Shown piece by piece: positions 42,118-53,500 of a stretch of 58,659 nucleotides of DNA (position 1 is the first letter of the stretch; each line of letters starts with the position of its first letter). The notes below the pieces were generated by a model, which was given only the letters and a program-made list of their open reading frames with translations, was not told the DNA's origin and did not search any database. This stretch comes from Candidatus Saccharimonadota bacterium. GTDB taxonomy: Bacteria; Patescibacteriota; Saccharimonadia; Saccharimonadales; Saccharimonadaceae. Position numbers and translations under genes: made by a program. The DNA lies in assembly GCA_030645815.1 (NCBI GenBank), contig JAUSMW010000130.1, positions 1 through 58,659 on the forward strand, read 5' to 3'.

Positions 42118-43149
42118 TTAGGCTAATTCAGTTTTTAATTTTTCAATTAAATCAACCTGGGTAGGATCGATACCATTCAGTATTGCCAAGTAAATACTGA
42201 CGAAATCAGCTAGTACGCAACCCCACAGCATTTGTGCAATGACACTTTCACCCTGTAACTCGACTGGTATAGATTTTGGCCGCTGACCCGATAGCAATTG
42301 GTCAGAAATCGCAAATCGACGAAGCACTTGTGGATGTTCAAAGCCAGATATTAAATCTATTACCGCAAAAGGTTTATCAACCGGGTGTGACGTCCATCCA
42401 ATAAATTCATTGTGGTTAAACTCTGGCAGCTCATTGCAAAATGCTGTGTTTTTAGCATTTTCGTTGATAGAAATCTTCCATTTATAGCCAACCGGTGCCA
42501 TACGTGAACCACTATATATAACGACAGTCTTGCCTGCACACTTTTCGGCCAGCTGTTTAGCATAATTTTGTTCGATTGGTATAGATGGTAACCACTTTTC
42601 TACCCTGTCATCTAACCAATCAGCAACAGAAGCTATTTCGTCATACTTACCTTGTGCTAGACCGTATACTTCTAATAGTTTTACTAGGGCCCGTAGATTC
42701 AAACTCACAGCCATGCGCGGCTGATAATCGCTGGGTAGCTGCACGAATGGATAGTTCTTTTCTTGAGCTATATCAATTAGCTGTCCGCCGGCTGAAATAA
42801 CGACTACTTTCGCTCCTAAACCTTCGGCCTCTTCTAGAGCTGATATAGTTTCCTCGGTATTGCCCGAATAACTACTAGCAATAACTAATGTTTTATCGTT
42901 TACATAGCCTGGCAAGTTGTATTTTCGAATAACCTCAAATGGTTTGGTAATTTTGAGCCAACTCTTGACTAGGCCCGCGGCAAGCGCAGATCCGCCCATA
43001 CCAGCAACTACAACTGTTTCTGGTACAAACTCTTCTGTCTGTTGATTCTCTACTCTCGCGTTCCAACCAGCTTGTGATGGTTGAGCTGCGGCCACACCCA
43101 GAGCGTCACGAGGATCTTTTTGTGAAATAGTATTTAAATCATCTAGCAT
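42118..43149 (-). CDS. Bifunctional phosphoglucose/phosphomannose isomerase
   Basis: This SIS-fold enzyme interconverts glucose-6-P or mannose-6-P with fructose-6-P, feeding glycolysis and sugar-nucleotide synthesis. The 343-residue length fits the archaeal-type PGI/PMI family. Visible are VVVAGMGGSALAAGL (first sugar-binding loop) and VIASSYSGNTEETI (phosphate site), and a C-terminal His-containing helix. ATG 43149 is chosen because GGAGG lies 7 nt upstream; the longer frame starts at the promoter. Confidence 0.9.
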   Translation of the reverse strand: MLDDLNTISQKDPRDALGVAAAQPSQAGWNARVENQQTEEFVPETVVVAGMGGSALAAGLVKSWLKITKPFEVIRKYNLPGYVNDKTLVIASSYSGNTEETISALEEAEGLGAKVVVISAGGQLIDIAQEKNYPFVQLPSDYQPRMAVSLNLRALVKLLEVYGLAQGKYDEIASVADWLDDRVEKWLPSIPIEQNYAKQLAEKCAGKTVVIYSGSRMAPVGYKWKISINENAKNTAFCNELPEFNHNEFIGWTSHPVDKPFAVIDLISGFEHPQVLRRFAISDQLLSGQRPKSIPVELQGESVIAQMLWGCVLADFVSIYLAILNGIDPTQVDLIEKLKTELA

Positions 43150-43169
43150 TGTTTTTCCTCCAAAACTAC

Positions 43170-43199
43170 TTGCATCTATAAACAATAATACAGTATACT
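43170..43199 (+). promoter_or_regulatory. Promoter of the 43243 gene in a divergent region
   Basis: TTGCAT (43170-43175), 18 nt, TATACT (43194-43199). The -10 lies in a 10-nt palindrome CAGTATACTG (43191-43200), so it can also serve as the -10 of pgi/pmi on the other strand. Confidence 0.55.
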
Positions 43200-43242
43200 G
43201 GTCACAAAGCATAAACAGTTAATAAATATAGGGGTGGGCCCA

Positions 43243-43683
43243 GTGAACATACAACCAGTCAACAACCAACCAGTTAGCGACGACAATGACTTAGCAAAAG
43301 TACTATCAGGAGCTGATGGAGATGCTCCAGCAGCGCCAGCGCCAGAACCTGAGGTTACTGATACTCCTGTAGAAGTTGCTCCTGAAATGCCTCCGCTAGA
43401 GGAAACACCTCCTTCTGAACCACCTGTAACAACACCAGCGGGACACGAAGAGCTAGAAGCTATCAAAAAAGAAGCTCTGGAGGAGCTAAAGCCCCTAGTA
43501 GATAAACTAGAATTACCTCCTGAAGAGAAATTCGATATTCTACTGTTAATCATACGTTCTTGTGATGACGAGGAATTAGTGGATAAAGCACACAAGACTG
43601 CTACAGAAATCGTTGATGAAACACGCAAAGCCCAGGCGCTACTCGACATCATCAAAGAAGTCGACTACTTTTCAAATAAATAG
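43243..43683 (+). CDS. Acidic proline-rich hypothetical protein
   Basis: The 146-residue protein has a disordered Pro/Glu/Ala-rich first half (for example APEPEVTDTPVEVAPEMPP) and a helical second half (EELEAIKKEALEELKPLVDKL and later CDDEELVDKAHKTA). The GTG at 43243 is preferred because AGGGG lies 8 nt upstream; another in-frame GTG at 43234 lies too close to it. The style resembles the tail of the 21050 protein. A bidirectional terminator follows. Function unknown. Confidence 0.65.
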   Translation: MNIQPVNNQPVSDDNDLAKVLSGADGDAPAAPAPEPEVTDTPVEVAPEMPPLEETPPSEPPVTTPAGHEELEAIKKEALEELKPLVDKLELPPEEKFDILLLIIRSCDDEELVDKAHKTATEIVDETRKAQALLDIIKEVDYFSNK

Positions 43684-43700
43684 AGCTCCCCTAGCTCTAT

Positions 43701-43725
43701 AAAAACACCCATAACGGGTGTTTTT
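43701..43725 (+). terminator. Bidirectional rho-independent terminator
   Basis: AAAAACACCC/GGGTGTTTTT arms around ATAAC form a 10-pair stem with a T-run at the end on both strands. A second hairpin, AGAGCT/AGCTCT, lies at 43682-43698. Confidence 0.85.
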
Positions 43726-43752
43726 ATTTACACTATATTAATTAAATGTAAT

Positions 43753-43782
43753 AAAAAACGACACCTACTGATGTAGATGTCG
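43753..43782 (-). terminator. Terminator of the LytR_C-like gene
   Basis: On the minus strand a 10-pair stem (43782-43773 with 43768-43759, one G-T pair) with loop ATCA is followed by six T (43758-43753). Confidence 0.85.
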
Positions 43783-43800
43783 AATTTTATATTGTGTGTA

Positions 43801-44454
43801 TTATCGCTTAACGAATACTACAATTGATGCGCCAGCTGGAGCTGTTTCACCACTAGGTAGAGTTGTGATTACTTCACCGCCTAGAGCTGCTGCGACTTCT
43901 TTTGCTTTGTCAGCACTGTTACCACTCACGTCCAAGACCTGGGTCTTTGTGTAGTTTTTAGTAGCTTTGCCTTCACCAACAGTTACACCTGAGATTTTAG
44001 CTACAGTAGTTTTTGCGTCTGCAGAACTACCGTTTTTACTAGCTAATACTGTGACACCCTTTGATGTTTGCTGGTCAGATGTGACCGCGATTGGGCCAGA
44101 GTTTATAATCTTGTTGTCACCTTCACGATAAATCACTGCTTTTCGTGCTTCGGTAAAGATTAGAACTTTGTCGCCATTTTTTGCACCGTTAAAGAATGGT
44201 TGGTCCTTTAACTTGGTGATGTCTTTGATAGTTGCCACTGTTGGCTTTTCGCTAGGTAGCTGCATCAATAGTGCTACTTTTGCTTTTAGTGCTTTGGCTT
44301 CATCATCTGTAGCCTGTTTTTGACCTTCTGTGGTCTTTAGTTTCTGTGCTTCACTGTATTGATATGTTGCAAAACCAATGCTAACAATCGCTACAACTAA
44401 CGCCAAAATTACTATTATCTTACTAGAACTCAAACTTTTATTAGTTTCTGCCAC
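43801..44454 (-). CDS. Membrane-anchored LytR_C-like protein
   Basis: The 217-residue protein has a short cytosolic N-terminus (MAETNKSLSSSK), one membrane helix at about 13-33 (IIVILALVVAIVSIGFATYQY), a helical stalk and a C-terminal domain resembling the LytR C-terminal domain (VAKISGVTVGEGKA ... AAALGGEVITTLPSGE ... SIVVFVKR). Such proteins sit at the cell wall side of the membrane. The start is GTG at 44454, with GAGGAGG just upstream. It lies directly downstream of the giant surface protein, so a role in anchoring or processing it is plausible but not shown. Confidence 0.75.
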   Translation of the reverse strand: MAETNKSLSSSKIIVILALVVAIVSIGFATYQYSEAQKLKTTEGQKQATDDEAKALKAKVALLMQLPSEKPTVATIKDITKLKDQPFFNGAKNGDKVLIFTEARKAVIYREGDNKIINSGPIAVTSDQQTSKGVTVLASKNGSSADAKTTVAKISGVTVGEGKATKNYTKTQVLDVSGNSADKAKEVAAALGGEVITTLPSGETAPAGASIVVFVKR

Positions 44455-44487
44455 TTTTTCCCTCCTCGCGGTATTAAACTGAGTACT

Positions 44488-44496
44488 ATTATAACA
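44488..44496 (-). promoter_or_regulatory. Extended -10 promoter of the LytR_C-like gene
   Basis: TGTTATAAT on the minus strand (44496-44488), the same element as at dnaG and argS but here followed by a leader of about 25 nt with GAGGAGG. Confidence 0.65.
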
Positions 44497-44524
44497 AAGC
44501 TGTCGGCGCAAAACTAGTCAAAAT

Positions 44525-47500
44525 TTATTGTTTTTCAACAGCGAACCATTGTACGTCTAGAGGTTCGGTTATCGGTTGAGAAAGCTTGATGATGAAGCCG
44601 TTTGCGGTTCTGGTCTGGGCAACAACCCTGACATCAGGGTCTTCGGTACTGAGGAAGACGTTTGGCTTGCCGCCGAGTGGTTTAGCGAATAGTACCTGCA
44701 CCTCAGTCTGGCCAGGCTGAACAGTCACTGTACCAGTGTTATTTGATACTACTACCCTGCCATTAGCGTTCAATGTACCGTCTACATTAACATTTGCCTT
44801 GAACAGTGCATCTGCAGAAAATTCAACTTGTTTCCTAAACTCGGTATCTGCAATAAAGACTGCTTTCTTGGTACTGGCATCACCCAGAGTTTCAGTGGTT
44901 AGTACGTCTTTGTACTGTTTCAAATCATCAACATCATTCTCCAAGTCTTTAATCCTACTCAGCAACGCGTCGTTGCTGTTATCTTCTGGTGGTGATGCAC
45001 CTGTGTCTGCTGTTTCAGTCTGATTAGTATTATCAATACCATCGCTCTGGGTTATTCCATCTGGTGCAATTGACGCTGGAGGGTCGTCTGACCAGACACG
45101 CATATAGTCTACATCAAGGTTACGGCTAGTTGTACTAGTTACGTTGTTCATAATGCTATAGCCCAGTGGTATAGCGCTACCAGGTACCGCAGTGGTGTGA
45201 GTCGCAGATAGAGTACCATCGACATAGAAACGAACTGCTGCATTACCGTTATCTATTTCTATGCGCAACCTGTGCCATGCACCAGTACCACCCAGTGCGG
45301 TTGTTATTTGTTCAGTACCACTGGCGCTTCTAGACACAGCTTCCCATGATGTACCAGCCGCTTGTTTACGGAAGAACGCTTCGTTGGCAGCTTGGTTTGT
45401 ATCTGCACTAATTGCAGTAGATATACCATTATGGTCACTAAACCCTACTATATTCCTGTGGTCGGTGTTGGTATCGCTCAAGACCCTTGCCTCAAATACA
45501 GGGTTCAGGCTTCGCTCTGTTATTAGTCCTCCACCCGAGCCAAAGAATGTTGTGGCATTGGCCGCAGGTGTTGCAAAGTTAAACCTACATACACCAGATA
45601 CACCTGTAACTGCCGCCTGAGCCAAACGACCGGTGGTTGCACTACCACTAAAGATTGAGCCGTATGTGTTCACCTGTGCAGTTGTTGCTGATTTTGTAGC
45701 TTCGTTTGTTAAACAGTCAGTCCACTGTTGATTCCAGCTACTGTTGATACGACCAAAGACATACAACTGGTCGCGCGCTAAGCTATCTGGGTTATTAGCA
45801 TCACCTGCGCCAATGATTAGTTGTGCCTGGTTAAAGCTTTGCGTATTGTCATTTTTCACACGTATGAGGTTAGCAGAGCTCGGACCGTTTATTTCAAATG
45901 CAGTACCTGTAGTTAGCGAGCCTGCATTGATTTGGAACACCTTTCCTGTAGCAGTAGCATCGTCTATCTGGAAGCCGTTACCAGTGTGAGCACCGGTGAA
46001 GTTATAGCGAACGATACCGTTTGTCAGTGCACTTGTTGAGCCTGACGTAACTGATAGTGCATTACCAGTTAGACCTGTACCTGTGTTACCTATAACTAGG
46101 CCATTACCAGATGTGAGTGAATTGGCGTTGAGTTTATATACAGTTCCCGTGGTTGTGACATCGTCAATTTGTATACCGTTACCGGTATGTGCACCTGTGA
46201 AGTTATAGCGTATGCCACCATTTGTAAAGGCACTAGTTGAAGCACTTGTTACAGAAAATGCGTTGCCTGTTAGCCCAGTTGACGTACTAGATATAGCCAA
46301 GCCATTACCTGATGTGAGTGAATTGGCGTTGAGTGCGAAGACGGTTCCAGTCGCTGTTGCGTCATCTACCTGCACACCGTTTCCAGTGTGCGCACCAGTA
46401 AAGTTGAATCGTACTCCACCGTTTGTAAAGGCACTAGTTGAGCCAGTTGTCGCCGACAATAAGTTGCCCGTCAGACCAGTACCTGTATTTCCTAGTACTA
46501 AACCATTACCACTTGTCAGCGAATTAGCATTCATCTGGTATACATTGCCAGTAGAGGTCACATCATCAATCTGCACTCCGTTACCAGTATGTGCACCAGT
46601 GAAATTCCATCTGATGCCACCATTGGCAAATGCGCCAGTTGAAGCACTTGTGACGGATAGTAGGTTACCCGTAGTAGCGGTATTTGTACTGGCGATTGCC
46701 AGACCGTTGCCGGATGTTAGAGAGTTAACATTGAGAGCGAATGCTGTTCCGGCAGTTTCCACTGAGTTTTGTGAAATGTTACCACCAAATCCTACGTGAG
46801 TGTTGAATTGTGATGAGCCACCAACAGTAAGACCGCCTTGTACATCAACGTTGTTACCGAACATTACATCACCAGTAGTTGAAATGGTGCTGGTTTCTAG
46901 GCCACCTGTCTCGAGTTGTTGGATATACGAGCCACCAGAATCGTATACCTGCAACGTAGCACCAACTTGGCTAACTCCGTAAATGTACCTACCTTGTACA
47001 AAGACGCTCTTTGCAGTAGCGTTGGTAGGCATAGTACCAACGCTGGTCACACTAGCTGGGTTTGTAATGTCTAGAACTTGGATAGTGTTAGATGTACCGT
47101 TAGCAGCATATAGATATTTGCCCTGTACATATATAGATCGAACATTAGCTGTGGTTGGGCTTGAAATAACCGTTGGGGATGATGGGTTAGAGATGTCTAC
47201 AACACTGGTGGTTCCGGAGGCTGTATTTGCAACATACGCATATTTGCCCTGCACAACAACATCTTGTGGGCTAGAGCCTACGTTCACATTACCAGGGTTA
47301 GTTGGACTAGTTGGGTCAGATACATCGTAGATACTCATGCTATTACCACTACTATCTGCAACATACGCATATTTACCCTTAACATATATACCTATTGGGG
47401 CCGTGCCTGGAATGCTACCTACACTAGTCGGGCTGGCTGGGTTGGAGACATCGACTATCTCCATCTGCGCTGCCGAGCTTTCAGTAATATATGCATATTT

Positions 47501-50500
47501 ACCTTGTACATATACTCGCTGTGCACCAGCACCTAGAGAGAGGCTACCTACACTAGTCGGGCTGGCTGGGTTGGAGACATCGTAAATACCCAGTACACTA
47601 GTGGTAAAGTTGACGACATAGGCATATTTACCCTGAACATGTACACCACGTGGGCTTGCAGCTGTCGCAATACTACCGACACTGACAGGGCTGGCTGGGT
47701 TAGAAACGTTATATATGTTCAACGTATTACCTGTACTACTAGTCACATATGCGTACTTGCCGGAAACATACTGTGCCAACGGTGCTACACCAGTAGCAAC
47801 ACTACCTGTTGCAGCGGCAGGAACAGTACCAATCAATGTTTTTGCGCCAGCTATAGTCTGTGAACCGGTTGTTACCATGCCAGGATTAGTTGCATCAGCC
47901 GGGCCAAAGGTAATTGTAGAACCAGCTATGCTGGCGCCATTTGTTTGTGATGAGCCTGAAAATGCACCAACTGTAGTAACGCCTGAACCGCTCGCAGCAG
48001 CACAAGTACCACCAGTCGTGATACCACCCAGAACTACTTGGTTTTGCAAGAATTGTCCACCACTACATGTCACAGACGTGCCTGATGTACCGTTAATTTT
48101 ATAAACTGCGCCAGATGCAAGATTGACGTTGCCATCTTTGTCGACAGAGAATTTCTCTACACTATTATTTTGGAATGAAACCAATTTTGCACCAGCAGTT
48201 GTATAGCTAGGTGTATTAACTGTCAATCCTACCGCAGAAGCACCATCAACAACTAACGATGTAACCCCGCCTGTTGTTAAAGTGATGCCGGAACTAAATG
48301 TCTTGGCACCTGCGAGTGTTTGTGTGCCAGTAGTCACTAAGCCTGGGTTCGTACCATCTGCTGCGCCAAATGTGATAACTGTTCCTGCAATACTCGCACC
48401 ATTGGCAATCGATGCACCGGCGAACGTGCCGACTGATGTCACACCAGTGTCAGTATCGACATCAGCAGAACAGACAAATGCAGTGCCGTTCCATTGCAGT
48501 TTTGTTGTACCTGAACAGGTTGGTGCATTAATAGCTATTGTTGGACTCCAGCCTTCACCCGCCGTACCAGTAACAGATATACCGTTGCCTGCGGTATTAC
48601 CAGCTACATAGTTACCGGTTGTATCAGTGGTCAGAGCTACAGCGTTAGCTGCAATCGTTAATACACCAGCAGTTGTGACTGTAGCATCACTAGAAATCAT
48701 AGAGTGCAGCAATACTGTACCGGTTGCGTCTGGGAAGGTAACTGTGCGTGCAGTGGTTGGATTGGTAATAGCAAAGGTTGTATATACCGTATCAACTGTC
48801 GATCCATCAAATACCATGGCGTTGGTGCCAACTATCTTTGATGTAAAGGTTAGTGTATCTGTAGCTGCGTCACCGATAGTTGTATTGCCATTGGCTAGCA
48901 AGTTGCCTGCTAGAGTTAATCCGCCGCCAGAGGTAAAGTCTGTACCGGCATTACCAATATTAGTTATGAGGTTTGCATTCATGTCTAATCCAGAGCCAGC
49001 AACGCCTGTAAAGGTAATTGTATCGGCACTAGTGTCACCTAGTGTTGTGTTGCCATTTACTAGTAGGTTGTTATTAAATGTTTTATCGCCACCTAGCGTC
49101 TGCGTACCGGTGGTTACAAGACCAGGATTAGATGTACCTGCAGCACCAAGTGTTAGTACTGTTCCAGAGATACTGGCACCATTAGCGATTGATGCACCTG
49201 TGAATGTACCGATGCTCGTGACACCAGTATCTGTAGGTGTAGCACAAGTACCCGCAGTAGTTAGTCCGCCTGTCACTACTTGGTTTTGGAGGAACTGCCC
49301 GCCGCTACAGGTTGTGGTTGCGCCCGACACACCTCCAACCTTGTAGGCCCCAGATACATCAACATTACCTGTCACACCTATACTATTATTGAATAATATA
49401 TTGTATCCTGTATCACCTATAAATAGGTCGCCTGATCCACCGCCGTATGCCATGAAGTTTAATACATTGGCGCCAGAGCTATCGTAGAAATACATAGCAT
49501 CTGTCTCTCCGGTTATATATTTAGACACCGGGTCAACACTAAAAGCATTTGCTCCTACCTTGAATGTCGCACTGTTACCAACCTGAACTTGGCTAGCGCT
49601 AGAATTGACTGTAAACAATGATGTATTCGCTGAATTCTTTACATCGAATAGGTTAGAATACGCGGCTTTTATAAGTACCTGTCCATTAAAGGTACTTGAA
49701 CCATTACCAGTTATATTGTTACTAAATATTTTATTTCCGCCAAACGTTTGCGTGCCAGTTGTGACCATACCCGGATTAGTCGCATCTGCTGCACCAAAGG
49801 TAATGGTATTGCCAGATATACTGGCACCGTTGGCTATTGAGCCACCGAATGCGCCAACTGTGGTGACTGTATTGGCACAGCTACCACCTACAGTTAGACC
49901 ACCACTGACCACTTGGTTCTGAAGGAATTGACCACTACTACATGTTGTCGAAGCACCGGCTGTACCGGCAATTCGATAACCAGTTGAGCTATTAATGTCA
50001 CCGATGACATCGAGTGGATAAGCCCCGCCGTATTGGCCAATCCCAACATTACCTGCTGCATCTGTGGTAATTGCTGGGTTACCTAGACCAGTAGTAACCT
50101 GGAAATCATCTGTACTGAAGTACACAAGTCCCGTGCCACTTGAATCTATATCCATGACTGAGGTACCGCTACTATTAGCCACAGTTAACTTACCATCATT
50201 ACCAGTACCTGTGCCACCTATCAAAAGCTTTCTGTTGCCAGAAGTTGTTGAGAAACTGAGCGCAGTAACACCAGATGCATCCTGTATCCTAAAGGCATTT
50301 GCGCTGTTGGTCATTGTTTTTTGCAAATATGTACCATAGAGAGACAGTGAAGCATTTGAAGTTCCACTGTTGATACCTACTGTTGTGGCGCGGTTTGATC
50401 CATTGACAGAAAATGCAGTTGTAGACGCAGAGTTTTGGATTTCAAAAGTCAAAGCAGTATCGCCGCTGTTCTGTCTAAATAAAGAATTGCCCGCTATATG

Positions 50501-53500
50501 TAAAGTTCTAAGTGGCGCATCTGTACCTATACCAACACGACCATTCAGTGTGTCGACTGACAATACACTAGATCCATTTTGCTGCTGTACCTGCAGTGCG
50601 TTAGTTGAGTCTGGTCCCCGCACAGTTAGTGGTGAATTGATTGAACCGTTTAATGTAATGCGTCCGACATCATTGGATGTGTACTTCACAGGTGAAACAA
50701 CTGCGTTGTCGATGTAGAATTTATGTATGGTTACGCCATCAGTGGCTCCTTGTGTTGCAACACCAATAAATGGACTACTAGTTATTATGTTGCCTGTCGT
50801 AAATGTACATGTAATATTAGTCCATGTGTCGGCTGTGATGGTTGCACTGGTACAGGTTTTTGTTAAACCATCAGCATCATCGAGTCGTTTTACTATTGAG
50901 AATGATTTAGATGCAGCTGTGGCTCCATCCAGTCTCACCATAAAACTAGCAGCATATGTAGTATTTGGCTGCAAGTTTGAACCAGTATTAATAACTGCAC
51001 CATCCAAGCTGCCGCCGTTAGGATCTGCTTCTACTTGTAATGATTTAGTACCTGTATACGCTTGAGCTGATGTGTTTGTCAGTGTACCTGAGTTATAGTT
51101 ACCCCAACCTGTATTGCCAGATTCAAAATCTGTGTTTGCGTTAAAGGCGGCTGTTGATTCTAGCTGCACAGAATCTATGTATATAGTTCGAGCTGTTGCG
51201 TCTGTCTGTTTGATATAAACATAGTCTGTACCAGACACATTTGCGGTCGTAAAGCTACAACTTATTTTCGTCCATCCGCCACCATTAATACTAGTTGATG
51301 CACAGTTTGTATCAGTCGAGCCGTCTTCGCTCCTTCCAATAGCCAGTGGGATGCTTGTCGCTGTCAAAGATGAAGATTTAGCATAGAAAGTAAGAGTATA
51401 GTTTGTTTGTGAAGCCAGTGCATAGTTGTATTTTGCGCCGTCATTTGCAGCTGCGGTTGTAGTTACTTGTGCAGAGCCATTACCGAGATACGATTGAGAC
51501 GTATTTTGTGACACACTCGCACCGCCAGTTGCTGTCCAGCCTGTAGTATTTGACTCAAAATTGCCATTTGTCAGCAGGTTGTTTGTAGTTGATGTATCAA
51601 ATTTGATGAGCTGTTGGCCATCAGCTTTGGCTATCTGGAATGCGTTTGTACTATTAGATGAATTTTGGAAGTTTGCTATACCCGTAAATGTCTTGTTACC
51701 CGCAAATGTCTGTGTACCTGTTGTAACAAGACCTGGGTTGGTACCATCAGCAGCACCAAGTGTTAGTACTGTTCCAGATATACTAGCACCATTAGTAATT
51801 GATGCACCAGTAAATGTACCAATGCTCGTTACACCCGTATCGACAGTTATACAGTCTGCCCATGCGCTGTTTTGGTAACATCGGAATTTATTGGTGTTAG
51901 AGTTATAATACATCGCGCCAGTTGTACCTGTTGGGTCACCAGAGCTAGTCTTGATATCCAAAACTAATAAGTCCGGTGTTGTTGTCCCTGCACCACCAGC
52001 ACCAACTTGTATATTACCTGTTACAGAACCTGTACCAGATTGTAGATAAACTCCTCCTGTACCACTTCTAATAACGGTATTCGAAGTCCCCGTTGTTGAG
52101 CCGACATTAGTTTGATGGTCTGTGGCATTGTTACCAAAACTACATGCACCGGTTCCACAGTTAACCACTACTGACGTTGCGCCAGTACCATTACCTATGG
52201 TTATTGTTTTGGCATTTGCACCCGTACCAATATTGAGCGCATTGGTAGAACCTGAGTCTACAGACAAAGCACCAGATGATGTCACTGTTGGAGTAGTAAT
52301 ACTTGTACTGAAGGTATTATTGAGTGTAAATGTATTGGCAGCATTTTTGTATGCAACATTTGATAGTGTGCCTGCTGTGTTGATATCTAGTCCATTTATA
52401 CGGTACACTTTTCCGCTTGAAAGGTTTGCATCACCATCAACATTGAGTGTGTATGCAGTACTTGGGCTTGTACCTATACGAAGTCTGTTTGTTGTAGCAT
52501 CGAAATAGAGGCCATCACCACCGGCGGTTCCTGTAGCTTGTAAGACTTCAGTGGCACCATTAAACTCTAGGTAACTAGTCAAACCATACACTTGCCATAT
52601 GCTATTTGCATCGTCATAAATGCTTCCTCCATTTGCACCAGATACAATAAAGTTTCCTCCATTAACATCCGAGGATATATTCCTACTTGCAGCATCAACG
52701 TTAAACACTCCGACAAGAGAACTGTCGGAGACAGCAAAATTGCCATTATTACCAGTATCGCCAACTTGGACAAAACCCGAACCTCCAAATGTAGAAACTT
52801 TGAGGACGGTGTTTCCACCTGATGTTTGTACCTTGAAGGCATCAGTAGAATTCGTTGCGGATTGCACCAAAGTATCTCCTGTAAGAGTTTTATTACCTGC
52901 AAACGTTTGAGTACCAGTTGAAACAAGGCCCGGATGTGTTGCGTCAGCTGTTTGTAATACTAATGTGTTACCAGAAATTACTGCACCATTGGCAGATTTT
53001 GTTTGGCTGTCAATAGTACCAATTGATGTGACGACTGTACCATTACATGTACCACCAGTAGTTAGCCCACCTTGTAGTACTGCGTTTTGCAAGAACTGAC
53101 CACTACTACAAGTCGTAGTTGCACCAGCTGTGCCACCGATCCTATATATACCACCGCCAGCAACATCTAGATCACCAGTAACAGTAACTAAATATGTTGA
53201 TGCGTCAACATTAAACAAGGGGTCATTTAATGAGTTCTGCACTTGGAAGGCACTCGCGGAGTCATTCTGAGATACTATAGTGGTATCGTTCGAGTTAATT
53301 AAAACGTAACCACCAGAAGTTGATAGGCTAATATTCCCGTTGGCTGTAACACTAAACTGATTCGTGCTCAGCAAGTCTATGCCTCCAGACCCGGCAGAAA
53401 GGTCAAGTGCGGTTGTGCTACTAGAATTACCTACGGTTATTGTACTACCGAGGCTGGTTGTACCAATATTCAAGGCGTACCCTGTGGCTGAATTGATACC

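Noticed and set aside
45900-46790. CRISPR-like regular repeats
   Set aside because: The period is 201 nt, in frame, with no conserved short repeat and unique spacers; it is a protein repeat.
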